64,000 nt of DNA, taken from assembly GCA_905221605.1 (NCBI GenBank), contig CAJNDS010002692.1, positions 62,001 to 126,000 on the forward strand. Reading direction: 5' to 3'. Origin of the DNA: Symbiodinium natans. Its lineage: Eukaryota; Sar; Dinophyceae; Suessiales; Symbiodiniaceae. A program made the position numbers and the translations under genes. Each line of letters begins with the position of its first letter. Position 1 is the stretch's first letter. Below the pieces are notes generated by a model. It saw only the letters and a program-made list of their open reading frames with translations. It was not told the DNA's origin and did no database searches. Positions 33,271 through 44,460 of this stretch are shown here, in pieces.

Positions 33271-33783
33271 TCAGCGCTCGCACCTGAGAGCGCAAGCATA
33301 GGCCGCACGGCAGGATTGCAATGTTGCAACGTAAGCTGCTACTCGAATGCATCTTGCAATATCTTGTGATATTCTGTGATGTCTTGTGATATGTCTGTCA
33401 TCTTGGACGCCGGCTGATGGCATAGCTTCTCGGCAGCCATTTATCCAAGGTGACCTCGAAGGCACACAGACAAAGACACGCCAGGTTTCCGTTTCCACCA
33501 CTCTATTGCCACATGATCCCACCTTCGTTCCAACAATGGTGTCTCGGTAATTTGCTGTCCATACTCCCACCAGCCTCACCAAGCACTTGCCAGGCACGAT
33601 CGTGGCAAGAACCGCCAAGTCATGGTCATCATCGGTCAGCAAGCTGGGCAAGCTGCCTCCCATCAAGAGCCTGCTTCGAGTGCCAGGACGGGTCGGACAA
33701 GTCCTCGACAATGTGAGGTCAGGATAGGTCAGGGAGGTAAAGTGACGAAAGCCAGAACGCGCACCGTCAGCCGTCCTCTTCAA
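33271..33783 (-). CDS. Hypothetical exon, possibly 3' part of the PLOD-like gene
   Basis: The middle of this 170-codon minus frame is protein-like: LLMGGSLPSLLTDDDHDLAV, LATIVPGKCLVRLVGVWTAN, YRDTIVGTKVGSCGNRVVET. It lies directly downstream of the PLOD-like exons on the same strand and could be a further exon. Alternatively it is a separate gene end. I do not recognise the sequence. Near 33345-33395 short atatcttgtg words repeat. Confidence 0.3.
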   Translation of the reverse strand: MKRTADGARSGFRHFTSLTYPDLTLSRTCPTRPGTRSRLLMGGSLPSLLTDDDHDLAVLATIVPGKCLVRLVGVWTANYRDTIVGTKVGSCGNRVVETETWRVFVCVPSRSPWINGCREAMPSAGVQDDRHITRHHRISQDIARCIRVAAYVATLQSCRAAYACALRCER

Positions 33784-33795
33784 GATCAGAGTATG

Positions 33796-36700
33796 TCAAG
33801 TCACAGCGTTGCTCGCAGCGAAAAGCAAAGCAGTCACCGCTATGAACGCGTACACGAAAGGCCTCAGAGAGCAGGGCCAGAATGGGCCAGAGCATGACAG
33901 AGCATGTGACAGCCAAAGCATGACCGCCAATCCTAAACACAAAGTTGCGCTCGAGAACACTTTGGTTTGGCCAAGTTTGTCCCCCCCGACCTGAGCATCA
34001 AAGCGATTTCTCGCCTCGAACCAGGTCTGTGTGCCATTCGGAGGCTTGGCGCGGCCCGTTTGCTTTCTTGTACGCAGCGGAAAGGGCATCTTGTCAACAA
34101 TGTCGAAAACCATCTCAGCTCCGCCGGAGCGCGATGCTTGAGAACGCAGAGGACGAGCGATGAAGAATTCAAGTCCGGCAAAGGTCACCTCATTGAAAGG
34201 CGTCGCCAAATAGACATAGGATAAGATTCCGCGCCATTCGGGTGCATGCGCAAAGGGACCGAAACATAAGTTTGAGTCCACTACGACGCGGTCCTGCAGC
34301 GCCTTGTCTGCACGGAGGCCAGACAATTGCAAAGCGTCAAGCTCGTCAGGGACGCGGTAACCTGTCCAGGCAGAGGTGTCGGCCTGTAAGTAGTATGCAG
34401 TTCGCAAGAGGTAGAAGGTGCTGTCAGCCACGCCGCCCGCATTTGCGTGGATGAAGCACACAGGCCTTTGAAACAGTACCGACTTCAGCTGTCCCGTGTC
34501 TTCGTCGATTCCAAACTGCCTTGGAGAGATAGACCGCCGAGCAAGGTTCACCACAAAGTTGCCGCCGTAGTCTAAGGAGACCTACGACATCCTACGACTC
34601 TACGACAGCGTGACTTTGTTGACTTTGTGAAATCTTGTGAGCTTGATCGAGACATGGACACAATCAGCACTGAAAGCAGGTTGATTCGCGACACCATCAT
34701 TCTGGTTTCAACCGTGCAGAAAACCTGAGAGCTGGAACATGGTCTTGTGCCCAAACGGTCAAGCCACTGCGAGTCTGGGCATGCCGTGCCTGCTCTGAAT
34801 TGTCCAAGAAGTACTGGTTCCACAAGTATTGGTGACTACGTCCATGGCGGCTGAATGGTTTCCCCTCGGAATTGAATGCAGGCAGCTGAGCCTGGACATG
34901 CAACAATCGCCTGAGCAGCCAGTGCGTCAGTTTGGTTTCCATGCTTTTCCCTAAATCGTATGGAGCACGGAAACATTAAACTTCATTAAACATCAAAAGC
35001 AGCTGTGGCCATGAGGATGCAAGTCACCGCAATGCCACCTCCAGCGCAGCTGCTCGGCCACCGTAGAAGCCGCCATTCAGAAACTCTCCCGCAACCGCGT
35101 GCTTAGCTTGTTTTTACTGGAGACGACAATGACGACACGAACATACAAGAACACAAATTCAATTGACTGGGTGGGCTCTGCTCCGTATTCTCTGCATGGG
35201 CAGCCGTTTTAAAGCCGTGTTGAAGGTGTTGCACTCAGTTGAAAGCCAAGCTCGGTTATTGATCGGGCACTGCCACAAAATGCTGCAGGCGCCGAAAGAA
35301 GGATTCAACATTGATGGAGCATTCCTTGCTGAACAGGTTAGGGGCCTTCCACGGCGTGCCCAAAGAAAGAAACGCTTCAGGCATTGGGCGTACTTTGCTT
35401 CGACCATCTTGGCATACTTTGGCATTTGCTTACCAGTGTTTTACCTCAGCCTTTGCCGATAGCAATCGGTTGTCTTCAATTTTTGTTACAAAGTGTGCTC
35501 ATGGAGAGCATTGCCTTTTGCGAAAGCGAAAAGGGCCTCATCCTGCGCATCTCTTTGTATTGCAAAGCAGTGAGCGGGCGTTCTGTCGTCTGAAGAGTGA
35601 GAACACCCGGGCTAGGTTTCCGGTCCTGCATGTGGCTGTGGCTGAGGCCCGTCACGACAACTCTTGAATGCCTTGTCATAATTCGGTCACCGGGTGCAAT
35701 TGTAGCACGGATGCTGCCGTCACGCACAGTGGCAGCGCTAATGGATGCTCCGGCAGCTGGGACGTTCAGGGATGCTCTGACTGGTACGGACATTATGGAT
35801 AGGCCAATGGATGCACCGGTGTTCCTGGGTAGCTCCGGGTCAACCTCGAAAGCGCGTGACGAAAGCGCGCGGGCTTCGGATTGGTCAACCCCGGGAAGCC
35901 GGCAGTAGGGGCCGCGGCGGCAGCTGGTTATGGCAGATGCAACAGCAGACCCCCAAAAAGACATCACAAGACCCTTCTTAGACGTAGACAAGGCCGCTCG
36001 AACTTAAAACAAAGACAAAATCTAAAACTTAGAACTTAGGTTCTGCTTCACTGCTGTTGCTGCACTCTGAGCTGCCGTTGGCTCCACGCCGCTGCTGGAG
36101 ATTCCCAGGGTTTCGGACATTGCAAGGCACGGCTCGCACTCGCCGGGCTGCCTCACACACGTTCACACGTTCGTGGGCGCAGAACCAGGCTCTTCTGGGA
36201 TCTGAGGGGCAATCGCAGAGCTGACTAGCCTTTGACGAAAGCGTGACTGGCGTCCGGCCTTGACTCCCAGATGTAGGGCAGGTCGACTTCCGGTCGGCAG
36301 GGCGGTAGCTTGTGGGCCTCTAAAAGCACAAGCGAAAGCCAAGGAAAGCGACATGAAGTCATCACTTTATGCAAAATGTTGCGCCAATCTCCCGGTTCGT
36401 TGTCCCAACCTTACGTGCTCTGGAATGGCTGCCCGCAGCTGGCGGTGGATATCCGGGCAAGCCTGCAGGAAAGATGTCGAACCTTGATTTGAGATTTTTC
36501 AGCACAGGCCTGTGCACTGATAGGCGGGCATGGGGTGTGCCGGTGCGCATCTGCATCTGTGAGTGCTGACGAATCGTTGCTTCCAAGTCGCTCCATTCCG
36601 AACACGATCGAGCGGTTCAGCTCATCCAATGCCTGACAAGTCGAAGGGTGAGCAGCTTGGAGCAGCGCGCAAGCCACACTCAAACCGACTGAAACGACTC

Positions 36701-37093
36701 AGTTTTCCACTGTCTTTGCAAGTCGATCACAACAAAACCCTTCGCTCCTTGCTGAGATTGCGCTGGCATGGAAACGCTGCAACATCGAAAGCATCAGCAT
36801 AGATCACCAGCCGATCACCGTGGCCAAGTTTCCGTAGATGCGTCACGTAAGACCTCTGCTGCGGAAGATGGCGGAAGCCAACATGCAGGTCAAAGCCTGT
36901 CAAGAATTCCGAAGCTCTCTGACTTGACACCAAGCTGCAACAAGTAGCGCTCTGCGTCAAAGAAGCCGAACTTCCAGGGTCGGTCTTCTGCTGGCGGCTG
37001 GAGCAGGCGCAAGCGCAGAGGCCACTGCACGGAAGATGTCAAGGCATGCGCCCGGCGGGGTGCATCAGTGACGGTCACGAGGTCAAAGGGGCC
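33796..37093 (-). CDS. PLOD/procollagen-type glycosyltransferase-like protein (multi-exon)
   Basis: Exons on the minus strand follow the order of the glycosyltransferase domain of PLOD-type enzymes. Exon 37093 to about 36930 reads GPFDLVTVTDAPRRAHALTS, the first beta strand. Exon about 36897-36745 reads HLRKLGHGDRLVIYADAFDV, with the DAFDV acidic metal/nucleotide-sugar motif. Exon 36462-36415 (ACPDIHRQLRAAIPEH) sits between CTGCAG and gtaagg and may correspond to the FSAE-CWPD segment. The exon starting at 34581 after a GTCGTAG acceptor reads SLDYGGNFVVNLARRSISPR, then VLFQRPVCFIHANAGG, matching the LDY...NL...P-x-x-HxN pattern. Such enzymes transfer sugar in the secretory pathway. No 2-oxoglutarate dioxygenase domain was seen. 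The frame stays open to 33796 through a hydrophobic tail (LCLGLAVMLWLSHALSCSGP) that may be intronic or a membrane anchor. An exon-like stretch upstream near 37235-37140 (VLDWGVKEAWNFFSLVNHMA) may belong to this gene. Confidence 0.5.
35476..35965 (-). CDS. Hypothetical open frame inside the PLOD-like gene span
   Basis: A minus-strand frame with its first ATG near 35964, about 163 codons, containing VDPELPRNTGASIGLSIMSV and SISAATVRDGSIRATIAPGD. It lies between exons of the PLOD-like gene, so it would be intronic or a nested gene. Short words around atggatgc(a/t)ccgg repeat on the plus strand at 35740 and 35808, so a repeat origin is possible. No family recognised. Confidence 0.22.
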
Positions 37094-37639
37094 CTGCCCA
37101 GGCTCCTCCACGCACTTCCAATCCGCACTTTCCAATTCGCTTTGAGCTAAACTCTGTTCCGGGGCCCCTTGCCATGTGGTTCACAAGACTGAAGAAGTTC
37201 CATGCCTCCTTGACTCCCCAGTCTAAGACCTGCTCTAAGTGCAAAGGATCTCCAAAGCTGTGATTGTTATTACATGACAGACAGACCTTGATTTTGCCAT
37301 GGCAGGGCCCCATTCGCCACCGAACATATCATGCTTGTTCACAAGTTACCTGCATCATGCTGCATCACTCGTGCATCCTCGAAGACGTCGGGATCTAGCA
37401 GCCGCAACGGATACTCTGGAGGTTCTCCAGTGCCAAAGATTCGAAGGATGCGCACTTGAGCACCAGATGCATGCGCTTGCGTTGCAGCAGCCTGAAGGCT
37501 TTATAGGCTTTCCAACGAAGGCAGGGGGATCACCGACGAGGCGGCTCTGGCAGGGTTCTCATGCTTCTCATGATCATTTCTCTACTGATACCATGCCTGG
37601 CCAGGGTCACTTGCAAGTCGAAGCCAGTAGAGCCACCAA

Positions 37640-38392
37640 ATGAAACGGCGCATGGCATCATCGTCGCCGAGACAGCTTAGAGGAATGCAAGCGGCGAACC
37701 TTGGTCCGAGACCGCTCAGCCCTTCACTGACATGTAGACAAGATGAGGCAGATAAGGAGACGAACCGGTCTTATCTGAACAAGGCAGGTCCCAACTTCCA
37801 ACAACTGCACTCGGGCGCGAGCCAATCTCCATCATCATCGGCAGACGCTGCGGCCTGGATCTTCGAGGCTGCAAAGCCTCCTAGGGCCAACTGCTCTTTG
37901 GCAGTTGCAACTCGTTCTCGCTCCCGTGACAGAGCCGCTTTTTTCGCATTACGTAGAGTAACTAGTGGCCGCGTGCAGAACCGTCGAAGGCAAAGACGAC
38001 GCCTCTGTTCCTCGATAGCTTGGGGGATCTTCATTGCAACAGCCAGGACACCATCCATGCTGTTGACACACCGCATGCCCACTCGTACAGCCGTCGCATC
38101 ACTTGCGGTCGGACAGAGGGATCTGGCGCTCAGTGACAAAAGTCGTGTGGAAGCTTCTTTGTTTGATGACAGCGTGTTTGCACTGCAGGTCCATGTACGG
38201 GATGCTTCCATGCTCAGCGTTAACTCCACAGAGATCACATCAGCATGTAGCGCGCCATGGCAGCATGACACGGACAAAAGAGAAATCTCAGGAGCAGGGC
38301 AGCATGCAATGTATTTCCTGTGCAGGTTGAGCCCAGATGACCAGATATTGCAGTTCCGGCAAAATCTTCCCCAGCATCAACAAGTCTTCTGA
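37640..38392. other. Region open on both strands, coding status unclear
   Basis: A 250-codon plus frame and a 168-codon minus frame (38277-37771) overlap. The minus frame has the more protein-like middle (MDGVLAVAMKIPQAIEEQRR) and shares the orientation of all supported genes. The plus frame is serine/arginine-rich. I favour the minus strand weakly and know no family. Confidence 0.25.
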
Positions 38393-38399
38393 ATCTTAT

Positions 38400-39770
38400 G
38401 AAGTTGGTTAGCAGGACGTCACATAATCACGCCGAAGATCTTGCTCCATATGCATGCATGCGTCTACGTTGATATCAGGATTCTAAAGCCTTTAGACGTG
38501 ATGTGCAGAAAGTCTGAAAAGACCTCTTGGGTTCGTGAGTTTAGATCCTCGCCCCAGGAAAGAGCCAAACCTCGCAGGATTATTTGGGAAACGCAGTTTT
38601 TCCCGTGATGGCTTTACGGTGAGGCTCTGGACCGTGCGACCAATGCAAGCAGCTTTGAGCGTTCTCACGTAGATGCAGCACTTTCTCAAACACCTAGACA
38701 TCATAATTTGCTTTACAGGCGATCAGTGCGCACAGGGCCATGGCTTGCATCGTCTGTCGGCCGCACCGCAAGTAAGAGTGTTATGCTTTATGCACAGTGG
38801 CAGGAGCTTCCCATCATCAGCTTCCACCCTATGATTGTTCAGGCATCACTGGACGAGCCAGCGCATATGAGGTCGCACTACCTGACGAAACCTACGCGAC
38901 TTTGACCTGCGACCGAATTCGTGCGTGGACTTCCCACGCCTTCAGCAGAGTCTGTGTATCTTAAGCTACATGGTTGTTTGGAATCCCACGATGTCTCTGC
39001 TGCCAGACCAGTCGGGCCAGGAACGACAACGTCAAGATGGACCCTGACCTGGTTCAAACCCATCTGCGCGTTTCTCAAACTGGATTGTCACTGATCAGCT
39101 TCTTCAGCGACATTCGACGCCTCGGCGGGATCAGTCATCGAGTAAGCTAAGTCGAGCATGATTCCGAGTCGCTGGGGTGTAAAGAGTACCGGGCATCAGC
39201 AATTCAAAGTGTGCTTCCTCATGTCCACGAGCACGTTCTGCTCTCAACGTGAAATTTGACAGGCAGCGAAGCAAAAGAATGACACGTTGACATGTGGTTG
39301 CCGTGACCGAAACATCGCGGTTCACGAACCAGGAATGAGTCAGAGTCAATTCATGTTCTACACTGGGCAGAGAGTGACATAGGTATAACACCAAGAGATG
39401 GATTGTCCTTTGGCCCTGTCGGGTTATCCTCAACCCCTCCCGACAACGTGATATCCTGTGACCAGGCAACTAAGCTTGCGACCCCACGATGCCCGGCAGC
39501 TCATCCAACTGGTTCATGGGCCCGTGCTTCTTACGATGGGCCACGACCTGCGACCATAAACAGTGTAGAACTACAGTCTGTCAGCAACGTCATAGAAAGT
39601 TTCATGCAAACTTACACTGCATGGTTGCGCTGGCTGCTGGCGAACTGACGGGCATTACCAGAACTGAGCACAGTCAGTCTTTTTCTCACGGCTGTCGCGA
39701 TTTGCTGATGGGTGCAGCTGCTTACACCTGCACACGGGCATCGGGCATAACAATGCACGACAAGAGGGTT
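38400..39770. other. No assigned gene
   Basis: A 112-codon minus frame at 39131-39469 has mixed composition without motifs. This stretch is downstream of eL18 and may include its 3' UTR and the intergenic spacer. Confidence 0.3.
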
Positions 39771-39777
39771 CCTTGCA

Positions 39778-41306
39778 TCATGTTGCATCACTGTCACATC
39801 CTCTGCAGTGCGAGCAATCCGCCTTGAAGCCACGGGACTTCCTGCGGCCACGGCTCTTCTCGAACTTGCGACCCTTGGAGCGAACGTACGGCGCAGTCTT
39901 GCCTGGGAGGAGAACGGTTGAGAACGGTTGAGAACGGATGGACTGGGGAAGACATGTCTTCGGCAGTCTTTCAATGCCTTCTAAGAGGGACATTGCGAAT
40001 CAGATCCGAGAAGCTGTTGGGCACGCCCGGCGCCTTTCCGAAGTGGCGCTCTGCCTCACAACGGCGTCATGTGCGCGTTGAGTGCAGTAAAAGTCTAGAG
40101 CAACTGGGGACTGCTGCACTTGCACATCCACCGTATGTGCTGCATAGCAAATGAAACCAACAAACCAAACTCATGTCGGCTCGGGTGAAAACCCCCATCG
40201 ATCTCGCTGTGACTATCCTGAAAACCTTCGCGTTAAAAGCTATTCCTTATTCTTTCGTTCGAGGGTTTGGGGCGCGAAGCTCTGCGAGGTCTGCGCATAA
40301 GGGCTATACGGGTTGATGGGCTAAGGCTTCAGTATGGGTGGAGGAAGGTTCAAAATGTGAGCCAGGGGCGGCTCGGAGTCTGTTTTCACTCCCCGTCGCT
40401 GCTTTCGCTGCTGCTGGTCTCTGGTGATGATTTCGAGGACGATGCATGACAGGGTGCAGGGAGAGTTGTTGACATTTCTCATCGTTTTCCCGGTATTCGA
40501 GAAGCAGGCTGGTGACATCCAAACCTCATCGCTAGCCTATCGTTCACAGTTCTTCCGCATCGTTTTACAATTAGAGAACTTAGGGCTGCATTCTCTTGTG
40601 CTCCCACAGCGAAGTTTGTACCATTGTTCACCGTAGCGCAGTCCCTAGCCGCTAGCCCATGGTGGGAATGGCCGAATGGCCGACTGGCCTCGCGAGCTTT
40701 TACCGGGCCGCGCAGCAGCACCGTGCCCTGTCGCAGGATTGCAGCTTGAATCTCCCTCGCACGTCCAACATGCGTCTGAAGGCTGCCCCTGCCTTGCCCA
40801 GCGGCGATCGCATGGCAAGCTGGTCAAACGTGATGCACTCACCTCCCGCCTGGATGGTTGATTTCAGAACGTTGCAATACATTGCGCAAGCCTCCTCGCC
40901 CATCCCTCCGTTAGGATGCCTTAGGATGCATGCACCAGTACAACCAGTAATAGAACAGTTTCCTGGCCTTGAGGATGCGGGCACGGGCAGTCTCCGTAAA
41001 GCGCAAGCCGCACACCGACATTGCAGGAACATCAAACAAGCGCTTGTCATCAGTGACAGTGCCCACCACAACTGCCGTCTTTCCTTCCTTGCTGGCCATC
41101 TGCTTCGACAGTTTCGACAACGACAGAGGTGGACGATTTTTGCCAGACATGTTGAGCCTCTTGTAGATCACCTTGTTGAACTTGGAGTCGGTCCTTCGAG
41201 CAAGAAACTTGTAGAGCTTGCACAGCAGGAGGACGTAGGGGTTGTCGGTCTTCGCCGTGCGCACCTTGTTCTTCACACGCCCGCCAGCAATGATGTCGAT
41301 TCCCAT
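39778..41306 (-). CDS. RPL18: 60S ribosomal protein L18 (eL18), five exons
   Basis: The product is a structural protein of the large cytosolic ribosomal subunit. Exon 1, 41306-40968, 113 codons, opens [20 protein letters not shown] and contains [20 protein letters not shown] and [16 protein letters not shown], matching eL18 throughout. Exon 2, 40849-40793, reads [19 protein letters not shown]. Exon 3, 40727-40689, reads [13 protein letters not shown]. Exon 4, 40054-40015, reads [13 protein letters not shown]. Exon 5, from 39902, reads [18 protein letters not shown] then RRKSRGFKA. Joined, they give 185 codons up to the lysine at 39823, against about 188 in animals, with phases that agree. Intron sizes are 118, 65, 634 and 112 bp. 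All four donors are GC and all acceptors AG. After 39823 the frame continues 14 codons to a stop at 39778, but the family normally ends at this point, so another GC donor (AAG then gcggat) and a tiny last exon are likely. I am very sure of the identity. Confidence 0.93.
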
Positions 41307-41317
41307 GGTGTCGGTGC

Positions 41318-41319
41318 CT
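41318..41319 (-). promoter_or_regulatory. Candidate spliced-leader acceptor for eL18
   Basis: On the minus strand the AG of AAAGCAAG lies 11 bases before the ATG (gcaccgacacc spacer). Dinoflagellate nuclear mRNAs receive a 22-nt leader by trans-splicing at such AG sites. Position only; another upstream AG could be used. Confidence 0.3.
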
Positions 41320-41339
41320 TGCTTTGTCCACCCCCCGTG

Positions 41340-42300
41340 CTACAGCCAGAGTCCTTCCCTGAGCCAGATTTGGTAGATCGCAGGCAGAGGGCAACACCAG
41401 CACCATCTCATGATGACTCCTGTACAGCAAAATGCAGCAAACTACCATGTGAAAATTTCCCGTTGGGCGGAATGCCTTTTTTATGTCGGCAGACTTCATT
41501 CCTTTGATGACTGACATGTCCTCTCCAGTGCACTGCTGTACTGTACAGGACCACTGATCTGAAACGCGGCAGGAATTCCAGGAAGGACGGCAATTGCAGT
41601 CCTTCGCGTCGGCATGCTGCAACAAAGCCAGGAGCATGAGCCCTGAAGGATCGCTGAACTGCACCTGCGTGAAAGGCTGCAACAGATGGCAAATGCACGG
41701 CCGCTGAAGAAAGAACAGAACGAGAACTCTCACACCTCATCCCTCACCCGACCTGCTTCGAGTTCTCTGGCTTGTCCCTGTCATCCGCACATTGTGGTTC
41801 TGAACCTGAAGCTGGCCGACGCTGGAGACGATCACCGAATGTGGAAGCGCATTTCAGCCCTGGAAGTAGATGGAATTAAACGACTAGGACTAGGAAATGC
41901 AGGTGGGCGCCAAACGGTTGGCAGAAGCTGGCAAGCAAGGGTCTCGACAGCTCAGTGGCTCCTTGCAGTCATTGCGTCTGCGGCCGTCTGGCACTGGCGC
42001 GCAAAATCGCGCAAATTGGCAAAGTGATTCAACGAAATTCAACGGGGACCCTTCTCTCCTCCTCGCGAAGCTTGGTGAACCCCGACCTTGACACAGTCCG
42101 GTCGTGATTTGGCCGTTTTTAGGCATCATGATCATCATGGTCACAGGAAGAACCGTTTGCGCACTACATGCTCTGCAGGCACGACCTGCAATGAAAGGTC
42201 GCAACGGTTTCCGGCTCTGGTTCTCTGAAACATCATCATTTTCCCAAAAGTTGACCTTGGAACTACTCCATGATGACTCGCCTCTTATGCTTCTCTCCCC
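41340..42300. other. No assigned gene
   Basis: The frames that overlap eL18 and continue here (for example a 227-codon minus frame) are shadows of exon 1. The rest holds short frames on both strands without motifs. The promoter or 5' spacer of eL18 would be here; no TATA or TTTT-box element is evident. Confidence 0.35.
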
Positions 42301-42450
42301 ACCAGAGCTTGTCAGACATCACACAAAGGCTTCGCGCTCTCTGAGGACTTGGCAAATTCAGGCTCCTGCACTTGTTCAAATCTCGCGTGCTGTTTTCGAG
42401 CTGAGTGCGCGGACGTGCGGCAAGACGGTTTCACGTCCTCGTCCAGCTCT

Positions 42451-42702
42451 TCAACAAGTGGTGAGGGACCTCGGAAAGCAAAAGCCGCCATGCAGCAAAC
42501 CGCTTCCACACAGCAGTGTTTGGCAGCCATGGCACTGCACAAAGGCGACAGAAACTCCCTTGTAACCCGGGCCTGCGTGGGAGCTCTGCGCCTCTGACGT
42601 GCTGCTGTTTCCTTCCTCCTCATCGGAACCCTGGCTCGGGCAAACGTCCTCCAGAAAGACATGGCTCAATCCATGGCCCCGTGGCAGTTTCAGCTGTGAC
42701 AA
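42451..42702 (-). CDS. Hypothetical exon with acidic stretch
   Basis: A minus frame reads FLEDVCPSQGSDEEEGNSST then SEAQSSHAGPGYKGVSVAFV. The acidic/serine-rich piece is unlike the arginine-rich shadow frames and could be an exon of the gene whose first exon lies at 43.4-43.5 kb. An overlapping minus frame (42662-42312) is arginine-rich. Weak support. Confidence 0.25.
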   Translation of the reverse strand: MSQLKLPRGHGLSHVFLEDVCPSQGSDEEEGNSSTSEAQSSHAGPGYKGVSVAFVQCHGCQTLLCGSGLLHGGFCFPRSLTTC

Positions 42703-43383
42703 ACATCGGCCGGCTTTACACTTGGGCTGTTGATGGCTGTCGTCGTTGCAAGTTCAATGCATGCGGATGCATGCGGGCCTGTGTCAAAACAAGGGTAGGG
42801 CACTTGAAGTCCTCGACATCCTGAGAAGGCAAGCGAAGTGCCACATCACCAATGCATCAGCTTTCCGAGCATTGCAATGTGTGCTAGGACACCCGGCGGA
42901 AGCCTCCGGCGCTGGACCTGTTGGGAGTAGGCTCTCAGGTCGGGTTTCGAAAGAAGTGACCCTGAGCTCTTGACGTTTACAATGCGTCCGCGATCGGGAT
43001 GAACCTCTGCAGAAGTAGCGTTCCCTGTTGTGGCTTTTGTTCTCGACGTCACATGCATGCAATCTAGGGAACATCAGCATTTATTTGAACTTCGGAGATT
43101 TAAAGCCGCTTAGGTGCATGGAACTATTCGGTAAAGGCCGCACGTGATGGATTTGATATGTTTCTGCAGCTTCGGGTCTCAACCTAAGCACGTCAGCCTT
43201 ACCTCTTCGACCCTGCCAGAGTTGTCAAGAATCGATAAGTTTAAAAAACGGGCAAACTGTAGCAAACGGATGCGTGGACGTGGGTGTACTTCGTTTTTGC
43301 GTGAGAGCCAGCCTTTTGGCACACGCGCCAGAGATGTCGCAAGCGAGCACTTTCTGCCGGCAACTCCAAGTTTCGCTCAGTTA

Positions 43384-43497
43384 GTTATGCCGAGGAGTCC
43401 AAGGTTCCTCGTCTTTGGACGACCAAGTGTGGAGATCACAGGGCTGGCGATGCTTGCAAATCTGCATGGCTTGCAGGCGGGCTTTCTTCGAGCCCAT
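43384..43497 (-). CDS. Putative first exon behind relict spliced leaders
   Basis: The minus strand has an ATG at 43497, about 50 bases after two tandem relics of the dinoflagellate spliced leader. It reads MGSKKARLQAMQICKHRQPC, then DLHTWSSKDEEPWTPRHN before a stop near 43384. A basic, helix-prone N-terminus is plausible; an unrecognised donor may end the exon earlier. A plus-strand frame (43144-43515) overlaps and ends VEITGLAMLANLHGLQAGFL, so the strand is not certain. No family recognised. Confidence 0.35.
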
Positions 43498-43546
43498 GTC
43501 GGCGGCGCACTCTAATATGTCATTTCGTCCGCAATTTACTACACGA

Positions 43547-43580
43547 CTTCAGCCAAAATCTTCAGCCAAAATGGCTCTGT
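43547..43580 (-). other. Tandem relict dinoflagellate spliced-leader sequences
   Basis: Read on the minus strand, 43580-43560 is acagagccattttggctgaa plus g, and 43559-43547 is attttggctgaag. The known leader ends CCATTTTGGCTCAAG. The outer copy matches 16 of the last 17 leader bases and the inner copy 12 of 13, both sharing the same C-to-G change. Tandem, truncated leaders are the mark of mRNAs that were reverse-transcribed back into the genome. Confidence 0.6.
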
Positions 43581-43672
43581 CTCTCTCTCTCGCTCTCTCC
43601 CTCTCTCTCTCTCTCTCTCTCTGTCTCTCGCACGCTTGGTCCCCCCGAAGGGGGCCGCCCTGTTTCGTTCTC
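43575..43672. repeat. CT microsatellite with GC-rich core, second copy
   Basis: CT runs flank cacgcttggt and the core ccccccgaagggggccgccc (43641-43660), followed by more ctctct and ttgcttgc. The same composite occurs at 17917-18050. Confidence 0.8.
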
Positions 43673-43679
43673 TCTCTTG

Positions 43680-44460
43680 CTTGCGGCGCATGTGACGCCT
43701 GCTCCCCAGAACCAAGCCGTCCTTATGCGTGGGAAGTGTCGAGCTGCCCTGACGAGTTCATTGCCTCCACATCCCCAGGAAGACGCTCACGAAACCCAAC
43801 ACAATGGGGTAATTAGGGTGTGGCATTACAACACGAACGGGCTTTGTGGGGGCTCCCTGCTTGCAATGTCCCGCAGTTTTGCTGTGGGCAACGTGCGGGT
43901 TGCGAGGAATGTGGTTCACTGTCGACACTGATGCATCGCCAATGTTGGTGTGAAACTGTTGGATGGTTGCGTGTAAACACACTGTAGAACCCAGGTAGGA
44001 TCACTTGCAGCATAGTTTTCTCCCATCCTTTGGTTGTTGCCGGCGCCTACTTGACCACAAGATGCACTCTACTTGCTCCGTCATGTTCCCGTCGTCGTCG
44101 GTGTTCCGGGAGGCGTTGTGTACTGGGTCTTCGTCAGGTGGGTGGGCTCGCGGCCATGTGTTGTCGGGGTTTCGTTGCCGGGGTTGTGCTCTCTCATCTC
44201 TGCCGCTTCAAAGAGTATCTCCTGCACCTCCCTGGCTGTGTGCTTGGGCTACCACTTGCTCCAGTATGCCGGCCATATGCTCCCATCTCAGCCCTGCTCC
44301 AACTTGTTCTTATGATTCTCCCGGCAACCCTCTGCATGCTCTTTCTCCCCGCTCCCTCGCTGCTTGCTCCTCTTTGGTTGGTCCTTCGTATTGCTGGTAG
44401 CGGTGGTCGTAGTTGTGTCCTCCTCGAATGGCCGTTTGGAAGAGGGTGGTAGGGTGGTAC
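43680..44460. other. No assigned gene
   Basis: Frames on the plus strand (44005-44452) are long but pass into the CT-rich microsatellite and have cysteine/serine/leucine-rich composition typical of pyrimidine-rich DNA. Nothing recognised. Confidence 0.35.

Noticed and set aside
40659-41507. A 282-codon plus-strand frame
   Set aside because: It lies antisense to eL18 exons 1 to 3; its length is due to the GC-rich codon bias of the real gene on the other strand.
41050-41733. A 227-codon minus frame
   Set aside because: It is a shadow frame of eL18 exon 1; the eL18 frame is conserved and this one is not.
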